A stretch of 32,759 bases of DNA from JANFXS01 sp022791155 (lineage in GTDB: Bacteria; Bacillota; Clostridia; Lachnospirales; Anaerotignaceae): contig CATJUX010000058.1 of NCBI GenBank assembly GCA_949743895.1, positions 1-32,759 on the forward strand. Reading direction: 5' to 3'. Within the stretch, counting starts at the first letter, position 1, and every line of letters begins with the position of its first letter. Below are positions 26,337-32,759 of this stretch, in pieces. The notes under the pieces are model-generated. The model was not told where the DNA came from and made no database searches. It saw only the letters and a program-made list of their open reading frames with translations. The position numbers and the translations under genes are program-made.

Positions 26337-26365
26337 TAGATTTTTTTTGGTAATAATAATATAAT
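26337..26365 (+). promoter_or_regulatory. Promoter of the flavodiiron-rubredoxin operon
   Basis: -10 TATAAT (26360-26365) is perfect; the 17-base spacer puts a weak -35 TAGATT at 26337-26342. The leader to the start codon is about 55 bases. Confidence 0.5.
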
Positions 26366-26427
26366 GAATAAACAATGCAGACACAAAATTTATTGCTCTG
26401 CATTTCAATACAAAGGAGATGTGAAAA

Positions 26428-27591
26428 ATGAATGTCGTTAAACTCAAAGAAGGTATTTATGAAGTTGGCGCTGTTGACTGGAATGTGCGCAATTTTCATG
26501 GCTATTCCACAAACCGCGGTTCTTCATACAATGCCTATCTCATCATTGATGAAAAAATAACACTTATAGACACAGTTAAAAATGCTTTTTCCAAAGAGAT
26601 AATCTCTCGCATAAAAGAGATAATAGATCCCGCCAAAATTGATTATATAATTTCAAACCATGTTGAGCCAGACCATTCAGGCTCACTGGTTGAAGTGGCC
26701 GCGGCAGCGCCAAACGCCAAAATCGTGACGTCAAACCCCAGTGGCCTCAAGGGCCTTGAGGCTCATTATGGCAAAAACCTCAATTTCATGCCCGTCAAAA
26801 GCGGCGACACACTTTCCATTGGCAAGCGCAGCCTCAACTTTGTGCTGACTCCAATGCTCCATTGGCCTGACAGTATGGTTACATACTGCCCGGAAGAAAA
26901 AATACTCTTTTCAAATGACGCTTTTGGCCAGCACCTTGCCTCCAGCTCTAAGTTTGATGATGAAAACAACTATGATATATTGATGTATGAAGCCAAAAAA
27001 TATTATGCCAACATATTGATGCCATATGGCGCTCAAGCAAAAAAAGCCCTCAGCATTGTGAAGGGCCTTGACATTGACATAATAGCCACAGGACATGGTA
27101 TAATTTTCAGAAAATATATCAATGATATATTTGATAAATATGAATATTTCTCTGACAGCACAAACGAAAACAAAGCTGTGATTGTATATGATTCCATGTG
27201 GGCCTCAACCGAAAAAATTGCAAAAGCAATTCTTGAGGGCTTCAAAAACAAAGGTGTCAGCACGCAGTTGTTTGACTTAAAATCAAATCATATATCTGAC
27301 ATAATCACAGAGGTTCTTAAAGCCGAATATATTGCTGTTGGATCCCCAACGCTCAACAACAACATGATGCCAAATGTTTCTGCATTTTTGACATATCTCA
27401 AGGGCCTTGCGCCAGCGGGCAAAAAAGCCTTTGCATTTGGTTCCTATGGCTGGGGCGGCCAAAGTGTTGAACAAGTGAACGATGTTCTCAAAAGCTGCAA
27501 ATTTGATATAATCCTTGAGCCAATCAAGGTTTTATATGTTCCCACAGAAGAAAAACTGAGGGAAATTGAAAAATCGGTTGAAACCATATAA
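26428..27591 (+). CDS. Flavodiiron protein (FprA-type O2/NO reductase)
   Basis: A 387-residue cytoplasmic enzyme that reduces O2 to water or NO to N2O, protecting anaerobes. The N-terminal metallo-beta-lactamase-like domain carries the diiron ligands H78, E80, D82, H83 (NHVEPDHSG), H145 (MLHWPD), D164 (SNDAFG) and H223 (ATGHG). From about residue 250 a flavodoxin domain binds FMN (VYDSMWASTEKIA, then GSPTLNNNMM and GSYGWGG). Length fits the class A enzymes, which lack fused rubredoxin. The start ATG 26428 has AAAGGAG upstream. A rubredoxin gene follows 25 bases later and probably gives it electrons. Confidence 0.95.
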   Translation: MNVVKLKEGIYEVGAVDWNVRNFHGYSTNRGSSYNAYLIIDEKITLIDTVKNAFSKEIISRIKEIIDPAKIDYIISNHVEPDHSGSLVEVAAAAPNAKIVTSNPSGLKGLEAHYGKNLNFMPVKSGDTLSIGKRSLNFVLTPMLHWPDSMVTYCPEEKILFSNDAFGQHLASSSKFDDENNYDILMYEAKKYYANILMPYGAQAKKALSIVKGLDIDIIATGHGIIFRKYINDIFDKYEYFSDSTNENKAVIVYDSMWASTEKIAKAILEGFKNKGVSTQLFDLKSNHISDIITEVLKAEYIAVGSPTLNNNMMPNVSAFLTYLKGLAPAGKKAFAFGSYGWGGQSVEQVNDVLKSCKFDIILEPIKVLYVPTEEKLREIEKSVETI

Positions 27592-27616
27592 TCAAAATAA
27601 CCAAGGAGGAATTTTT

Positions 27617-27775
27617 ATGGCAAAATATGTATGCACTGTATGCGAATTTGTATATGACGAAGAAAAAGGTGATCCTGACAACGGCATTGCCCCTGGAACA
27701 AAGTTTGAGGATCTTCCAGACGACTATGAATGCCCTCTTTGCGGCGTTGGCAAAGAAATGTTTGAAAAAAAATAA
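27617..27775 (+). CDS. Rubredoxin
   Basis: A 52-residue one-iron electron carrier. Its four iron ligands are C6, C9 (CTVC) and C39, C42 (CPLC); the order YVCTVCEFVYDEEKGD...ECPLCGVGK is the standard fold. It is the likely electron donor to the flavodiiron protein just upstream. The start is ATG 27617 with AAGGAGG nearby; an ATG at 27566 lies inside the flavodiiron gene. The bidirectional terminator begins 13 bases after its stop. Confidence 0.96.
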   Translation: MAKYVCTVCEFVYDEEKGDPDNGIAPGTKFEDLPDDYECPLCGVGKEMFEKK

Positions 27776-27788
27776 ACTGATATAAACC

Positions 27789-27829
27789 AAAACCGCCCAC
27801 AAACCTGTTTGGCTCATGGGCGGTTTTTC
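27789..27829. terminator. Bidirectional terminator between rubredoxin and gyrA
   Basis: AAACCGCCCA (27790-27799) pairs with TGGGCGGTTT (27817-27826), with T or A runs on both sides. It ends both the rubredoxin and the gyrA transcripts. Confidence 0.85.
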
Positions 27830-27851
27830 ATTTTGCAGAAATAAACATTTT

Positions 27852-30383
27852 TCAGTCTTCCATTTCGTCAGTGTCATCAGTTGTGTCAACAATGTATAAA
27901 TCGTCACTGTTTTCTGTTTCTTCCTGAACAATTCCGCCAACATCTTCTTCGTTGATTTTGGCCACGTCAACAATGTTGACACCTTCTTCAAGGTTCATCA
28001 ATTTAACCCCTTGGCTATAGCGCCCATACGTTGATATTCCAGAACTTTTCATGCGTATAATGACGCCGTCACTGGCGATAAGCATTATCTCGTCATTTTC
28101 ATCAACTATGGCAATTGATACAAGTTCTCCCGTTCTTTCAGTGAGCTGGTGTATCTTAATGCCGATCCCGCCACGGTTTTGTGTCTTAAATTCTTCAGAC
28201 ATTGTCATTTTTCCAAAGCCTTTTTCTGTCACATTAAGAACTTTTTTACCATCTGCTATTATGTCGGCGCCAATCACAAAGTCTTCATCCTTAAGCTTTA
28301 TGGCGCGCACTCCTGTGGAAACACGCCCCATAGCCCTTGCATCTTCAGCCTTGAAGCGTATTCCCATGCCTTTGTGGGTTGCCACAAATATGTCATCGTT
28401 TCCATCGGTTATAATCACGCTTACAAGCTCATCATCTTCTCTCAAATTGATTGCGTTGAGCCCGCCTTTTCTGATGTTTCCATAGCTCATCATGTCAGTT
28501 TTCTTTATGACGCCGCTTTTTGTGATCATAACAAGGAATTTGCTTTCATCAAACTCCCTCACTGGTATGACAGCGGTTATGCTTTCACCTGCCGATATTT
28601 CCAAAAGGTTGACAATTGCCATGCCCCTTGCGGTTCTTCCCGCTTCAGGAATTTGATAGCCCTTAATTTTATAGACTTTGCCAAGGTTTGTGAAGAAAAG
28701 TATGGTGTCATGAGTTGATGAAACAAAAAGATTTTTCACAAAATCCTCCTGCCTTGTCTGCATGCCAACAATGCCTTTTCCGCCGCGGTTTTGGCTTCTG
28801 TATGAATCCAAAGGTGTGCGTTTGACATAATTTAGGTTCGAAAGTGTCACAACACCTGTTTCTTCCTCAATGAGGTCTTCAACATCAATTTCTCCAGGAT
28901 TGTTTATTATTCCCGTTCTTCTTTCGTCATTATATTTGTCTTTATATGAAGAAATTTCAGTTTTGATGACCCTAAGAAGCTTGTTTGTGTCACCAAGAAT
29001 TTCTTTATAATATTTTATTTTTGCCATTAAATCGTTATATTCATTGTCAATTTTTTCATGTTCAAGCCCTTGCAAACGCCTCAGCTGCATCTCAAGTATT
29101 GCCTGCGCCTGAATTTCAGAAAGGCTAAATCTTTCCATGAGTCTCTCTTTTGCATTGTCATAGCTTGTTCTGATTATTTTTATAACTTCATCAATGTTAT
29201 CTATGGCAATTTTGAGTCCTTCAAGTATGTGGGCGCGTTTTTCCGCCTTGTCAAGCTCAAACTTTGTGCGCCTTGTCACAACTTCTTCCTGATGCTTCAA
29301 ATATTCCTCAAGAATTTCTCTCAAATTGAGCACTCTTGGTTTGCCGTCAACAAGCGCCAGCATAATGGCGCCAAAGCTCTCCTGAAGCTGTGTATATTTA
29401 TAAAGCTGGTTCAGCACAACATTTGCGTTAACCTCTTTTTTCAGTTCAATAACTATTTCAATGTCATCTCCTGCCGAGGCGTCATAAATGTCACTTATGC
29501 CTTCAATTTTTTTGTCTTTCACAAGTTCAGCCATTTTTTCAATCAGCCGGAGCTTGTTGACCATATATGGTATCTCTGTGACAACAATTTTTTCGCGGTT
29601 GCCTGTCATGGGCATTATTTCAGCAAGGGATCTCACAACAATCTTCCCCCGCCCTGTGCGATACATGGCGCGTATGCCGCTTTTCCCCAAAATTGAAGCC
29701 CCTGTCGGAAAGTCCGGGCCTTTGATGAGCTCCATGAGTTCCTCAATTTCTGTTTGGCGCCCTTCAATTTTGTTGTCAATCATTTTCACAACGCCGTCAA
29801 CAACTTCGCCAAGGTTGTGAGGAGGTATGTTTGTGGCCATTCCAACAGCAATTCCAGATGAACCGTTCAAAAGCAAGTTTGGAATTCTTGCCGGAAGAAC
29901 AACGGGCTCCTTCTCATTTTCGTCATAGTTTGGCACAAAATCGACAGTGTCCTTTTCAATGTCGTCAAGCATGGCCGCCGTTATCCTTGACATTCTTGCT
30001 TCAGTATAGCGGCTTGCGGCTGCTCCATATCCGTCTATTGAGCCAAAATTTCCGTGGCCGTCAACAAGCATGTAACGCATTGAAAAGTTTTGGGCCATTC
30101 TGACCATGGCCTGATATATCGAACTGTCGCCATGTGGATGATATTTACCCATTGTGTCGCCAACAATACGCGCCGATTTTCTATATCCTTTGCCCGGATC
30201 CAAGTTCATCTCGTTCATGGAATATAGAATGCGCCTTTGCACAGGCTTGAGGCCATCTCTCACATCGGGCAATGCCCTTGCCACAATAACGCTCATGGCA
30301 TAGTCAATGTAGCATTGTTTCATTTCATCGTTTATATCAACGGAAACGACTTTATCAACTTCTTTGTTCAACTCGTCACTCAT
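27852..30383 (-). CDS. gyrA: DNA gyrase subunit A
   Basis: An 843-residue DNA cleavage subunit that, with GyrB, introduces negative supercoils. The active tyrosine is Y126 in AAASRYTEA. The helix region HPHGDSSIYQ has S87 (E. coli Ser83) but Gln91 at the place of E. coli Asp87, an unusual residue; see findings. Its GyrA box is QNRGGKG (residues 531-537), a variant of QRRGGKG, and the beta-pinwheel domain follows. The tail from about 811 is highly acidic (EEDVGGIVQEETENSDD and beyond). The start is ATG 30383 with a GGAAAGGG site; gyrB ends only 21 bases upstream, so this is a gyrBA operon. The bidirectional terminator lies just downstream. Confidence 0.96.
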   Translation of the reverse strand: MSDELNKEVDKVVSVDINDEMKQCYIDYAMSVIVARALPDVRDGLKPVQRRILYSMNEMNLDPGKGYRKSARIVGDTMGKYHPHGDSSIYQAMVRMAQNFSMRYMLVDGHGNFGSIDGYGAAASRYTEARMSRITAAMLDDIEKDTVDFVPNYDENEKEPVVLPARIPNLLLNGSSGIAVGMATNIPPHNLGEVVDGVVKMIDNKIEGRQTEIEELMELIKGPDFPTGASILGKSGIRAMYRTGRGKIVVRSLAEIMPMTGNREKIVVTEIPYMVNKLRLIEKMAELVKDKKIEGISDIYDASAGDDIEIVIELKKEVNANVVLNQLYKYTQLQESFGAIMLALVDGKPRVLNLREILEEYLKHQEEVVTRRTKFELDKAEKRAHILEGLKIAIDNIDEVIKIIRTSYDNAKERLMERFSLSEIQAQAILEMQLRRLQGLEHEKIDNEYNDLMAKIKYYKEILGDTNKLLRVIKTEISSYKDKYNDERRTGIINNPGEIDVEDLIEEETGVVTLSNLNYVKRTPLDSYRSQNRGGKGIVGMQTRQEDFVKNLFVSSTHDTILFFTNLGKVYKIKGYQIPEAGRTARGMAIVNLLEISAGESITAVIPVREFDESKFLVMITKSGVIKKTDMMSYGNIRKGGLNAINLREDDELVSVIITDGNDDIFVATHKGMGIRFKAEDARAMGRVSTGVRAIKLKDEDFVIGADIIADGKKVLNVTEKGFGKMTMSEEFKTQNRGGIGIKIHQLTERTGELVSIAIVDENDEIMLIASDGVIIRMKSSGISTYGRYSQGVKLMNLEEGVNIVDVAKINEEDVGGIVQEETENSDDLYIVDTTDDTDEMED

Positions 30384-30404
30384 ATGTTCAATCCCTTTCC
30401 GCGC

Positions 30405-32306
30405 TTAGAAATCCATGTCGGCATACTTGGCATTTTCCGCTATAAATTCCCGCCGCGGCTCAACGCTGTCGCCCATAAGCATGCTAAATATTTCGTCAGC
30501 CAAAATGGCATCATCAATGTCAACACGCTTTAATATTCTGTGTTCAACGGCCATTGTTGTGTCACGAAGCTGATCAAAATCCATTTCGCCCAAGCCCTTA
30601 TATCTTTGAACTTCTTTTATTCCAGTGCGCCCTATTTCGGCATAAAGCTTTTCAAGCTCCACATCGTCATACACATAATAATGCTCCTTGTTTTTCTCAA
30701 CACGGTAGAGAGGCGGCTTTGCTATATAAACCTTATGCTCTTCAATGAGCTGTGGCATATATCTATAGAAGAAAGTGAGCAAAAGCGTTCTTATATGCGC
30801 TCCATCCACATCGGCATCAGTCATTATAACAATTTTGTGATACCTCAGCTTGCCAATTTCAAAATCCTCAGAAATTCCAGTTCCAAAAGCAGTGATCATG
30901 TTTTTTATTTCTTCGCTGTTTAATATTCTGTCAAGCCGTGCTTTTTCAACATTCAATATCTTGCCTCGAAGCGGAAGCACAGCTTGTGTTTTTGGGTTCC
31001 GCGCTTTTATGGCGCTTCCGCCAGCGGAATTTCCTTCAACAATATAAATTTCACATTCATAAGGATCTTTGCTTGTGCAGTCCGTGAGCTTGCCGGGAAG
31101 CCTTGTGTTTTCAAGGCCCGTTTTTCTCCTCACCAGTTCCCGTGCTTTTTTCGCCGCTTCCCGCGCGCGTGACGCCACAAGCCCCTTTTCAAATATAGTT
31201 TTGGCAATTGCCGGATTTTCCTCAAGGAAATACATGAAGTTTTCACTCACAACGCTGTCCACAACGCCCCGAACTTCGCTGTTGCCAAGCTTTGCTTTTG
31301 TTTGCCCTTCAAACTGTGGCTCGCCAACCTTGACGCTCACAACACACGACAATCCTTCTTTTATGTCGTCACTTGTCAAATTTTTGTCGGCATCTTTCAA
31401 AAGCCCCATCTTTCTTCCATAGCTGTTCAGTGTGCGGAGAACGCCGCTTCTGAAACCAACCAAATGCGTTCCGCCATCAACTGTGTTTATGTTGTTGACA
31501 AATGTATAAACATTTTCAGTGTATCCATCATTGTGCTGAAAAGCTGCTTCAACAAGTATGCCGTCACGTTCTCCCTCGGCATAGAAAATTTTGTCATAGA
31601 TTGGTGTGCGGCTTTTGTTTATATATTGAACAAATTCTTTTATTCCGCCCTCATAGTGAAAGCTATGTTTTCTATGCGGCTCAACACGTTCGTCTGAAAG
31701 ATTGATTTTGAGCCCTTTTGTCAAAAATGCCGTTTCTCTCAGCCTTTGCTTCAAAACATCATAGTCATATTCTGTTGTGTCAAAAATGTCATCATCGGCC
31801 TTGAACAAAATCAAAGTCCCTGTTTTGTCTGTTTCGCCAACAATCTCCAAAGGCGTCACAGGATCGCCATTTTCAAACCGCTGTTTGTAAACCTTTCCAT
31901 CTCTTGAAACTTCAACTTCAAGCCACTTGCTCAGTGCATTAACAACCGATGCCCCAACGCCATGAAGCCCACCCGAAACTTTATATCCCCCGCCGCCAAA
32001 CTTTCCGCCGGCATGAAGAATTGTGAAAACAACTTCAACCGTTGATATTCCCTTTTGATGATGTATCCCTGTTGGAATTCCACGGCCGTTATCTCTCACC
32101 GCAATGACATTGTCTTTTTTTATGGAGACGTCAATCTGACTGCAATATCCAGCCAAAGCCTCATCCACGGCATTGTCGACAATCTCATAAACAATGTGAT
32201 GAAGCCCTTTGACACTTGTCGATCCAATATACATTCCCGGACGTTTGCGCACCGCCTCAAGCCCTTCAAGAACTTGAATTTGGTTTTCATTATATTCATT
32301 CGCCAT
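30405..32306 (-). CDS. gyrB: DNA gyrase subunit B
   Basis: A 633-residue ATPase subunit of gyrase. The GHKL site has EIVDNAVDEALAGYC, DNGRGIPTG and the lid GGLHGVGASVVN; the QTK loop is FEGQTKAKLGN. The Toprim motif reads EGNSAGGS, with Asn426 instead of the usual Asp, then R447 in PLRGKILN and TDADVDGAHIRTL. Length is that of Gram-positive GyrB without the enterobacterial insert. The frame opens at 32327, but ATG 32306 is eight bases after AAGGAG and starts at the usual place. The residue numbers match E. coli exactly at 426. Its promoter is at 32526-32554 with a 200-base leader. Confidence 0.96.
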   Translation of the reverse strand: MANEYNENQIQVLEGLEAVRKRPGMYIGSTSVKGLHHIVYEIVDNAVDEALAGYCSQIDVSIKKDNVIAVRDNGRGIPTGIHHQKGISTVEVVFTILHAGGKFGGGGYKVSGGLHGVGASVVNALSKWLEVEVSRDGKVYKQRFENGDPVTPLEIVGETDKTGTLILFKADDDIFDTTEYDYDVLKQRLRETAFLTKGLKINLSDERVEPHRKHSFHYEGGIKEFVQYINKSRTPIYDKIFYAEGERDGILVEAAFQHNDGYTENVYTFVNNINTVDGGTHLVGFRSGVLRTLNSYGRKMGLLKDADKNLTSDDIKEGLSCVVSVKVGEPQFEGQTKAKLGNSEVRGVVDSVVSENFMYFLEENPAIAKTIFEKGLVASRAREAAKKARELVRRKTGLENTRLPGKLTDCTSKDPYECEIYIVEGNSAGGSAIKARNPKTQAVLPLRGKILNVEKARLDRILNSEEIKNMITAFGTGISEDFEIGKLRYHKIVIMTDADVDGAHIRTLLLTFFYRYMPQLIEEHKVYIAKPPLYRVEKNKEHYYVYDDVELEKLYAEIGRTGIKEVQRYKGLGEMDFDQLRDTTMAVEHRILKRVDIDDAILADEIFSMLMGDSVEPRREFIAENAKYADMDF

Positions 32307-32477
32307 TGATTTCTCTCCTTGAAACAAGTTAATTAAAGTGAACTTTCAGACACATATACAACACCAGCCCAACCCCGGCTTTTTGGATATTGTAAGAGCT
32401 ATTTATACAGATAATTTCATTGGAAACATCTGAAAACAATGAATTAAAAAAAAATATGAAATGATTCAATAACTCAA

Positions 32478-32505
32478 CAAAACAGCCTGTAATCAAGCTG
32501 TTTTG
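32478..32505 (-). promoter_or_regulatory. Stem-loop in the gyrB leader
   Basis: CAAAACAGC pairs perfectly with GCTGTTTTG (9 base pairs, 10-base loop) about 14 bases after the predicted start of transcription. The T run after it is broken, so it could be an attenuator or an mRNA-protecting 5' stem-loop. Confidence 0.5.
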
Positions 32506-32525
32506 TCAGAAGATTAGATTTTTAT

Positions 32526-32554
32526 ATTATACCACATTTTCCAGAGGTTTACAA
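32526..32554 (-). promoter_or_regulatory. Extended -10 promoter of gyrBA
   Basis: Minus strand: -35 TTGTAA (32554-32549), 17-base spacer, -10 TATAAT (32531-32526) with TGG before it. Transcription would start near 32519, about 210 bases before the gyrB start. Confidence 0.7.
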
Positions 32555-32592
32555 GAAAAAAAGCCCTGTAAACACTGCAAATATAGGGCTTT
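32555..32592 (-). terminator. Terminator just upstream of the gyrB promoter
   Basis: Minus strand: AAAGCCCTATA pairs with TACAGGGCTTT (one mismatch), closing an 11-base loop, followed by a T run. It overlaps the -35 region edge of gyrB and would end an upstream minus-strand transcript. Confidence 0.75.
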
Positions 32593-32759
32593 GTCAGCAT
32601 TTTTCAAACGATTTTTGAAAACCTCTCAATTTCAAAAATTCTGTATATAACACGTCTAAAAACATGCGTGCCTCACAGCAATTTTTATCATAAAACGAAA
32701 CCGCCAACCAAACTATTATTTATAATATAATTCTCATAAACTTCATTTGAAATCATTCA
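32593..32759. other. Window edge upstream of gyrB; no firm gene
   Basis: About 165 bases. On the minus strand a short open frame stops at 32596-32594, one base before the terminator stem; its start is unclear and no good ribosome binding site is seen. In Bacillus gyrB follows recF and remB, but the translated piece does not let me recognise either. The stretch from 32715 to 32730 is A/T-rich and could be a promoter on the minus strand. Together with 32307-32525 (gyrB leader, no gene), this leaves about 450 bases without a firm gene. Confidence 0.35.

Noticed and set aside
1..32759. CRISPR array, tRNA, rRNA or insertion sequence
   Set aside because: No regular repeat array, no tRNA T-loop pattern, no rRNA and no transposase-like frame were seen on reading both strands.

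Overview
The window looks like chromosomal DNA of a low-GC, anaerobic, probably spore-forming Clostridia (Firmicutes), perhaps near the Lachnospirales. The clues are a T-box leader in front of tyrS, a PPi-type phosphofructokinase, a flavodiiron protein with its rubredoxin, a probable SpoIIM next to XerD, and AGGAGG-type ribosome binding sites with many TTG and GTG starts. The genus is an inference; there is no 16S gene here. I see no CRISPR array, insertion sequence, prophage, tRNA or rRNA.

Layout. 1-2.7 kb: a small zinc-ribbon protein (-) diverges from a PflX-type radical SAM protein, which overlaps pepT. 2.7-8.1 kb: a Tyr T-box and tyrS, a 577-residue polytopic membrane protein of unknown function, and PPi-dependent phosphofructokinase. 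8.1-12.5 kb: a TrmH/SpoU rRNA methyltransferase (-) divergent from aroC, a SpoIIM-like gene and xerD. 12.5-18.9 kb: a minus-strand block that starts with a DHFR-like reductase, then a lipoprotein, permease and ATPase of a nitrate/sulfonate-type ABC importer, a CorC/HlyC-type CBS membrane protein and a Uup-type ABC-F ATPase. 19.3-32.3 kb: topoisomerase III and a small zinc-ribbon membrane protein (-), a divergent topoisomerase IV pair (+), flavodiiron protein and rubredoxin (+), then gyrB-gyrA (-), converging on the rubredoxin at a shared terminator.

The last 13 kb is the most unusual part. Five topoisomerase genes, coding for three enzymes (Topo III, a Topo IV-like pair and gyrase), surround an O2/NO-detoxifying flavodiiron-rubredoxin pair. 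Gyrase carries Asn at GyrB residue 426 and Gln at the GyrA position equivalent to E. coli Asp87. Both sites are known for quinolone-resistance substitutions, while the Topo IV pair keeps the usual Ser/Glu and EGDSA residues. No wholly new defence or mobile system was recognised. The least explained items are the 577-residue membrane protein, the CorC gene fused tightly to the ABC importer operon, a purine/pyrimidine-skewed stretch after the methyltransferase, and a short terminated transcript candidate upstream of gyrB.
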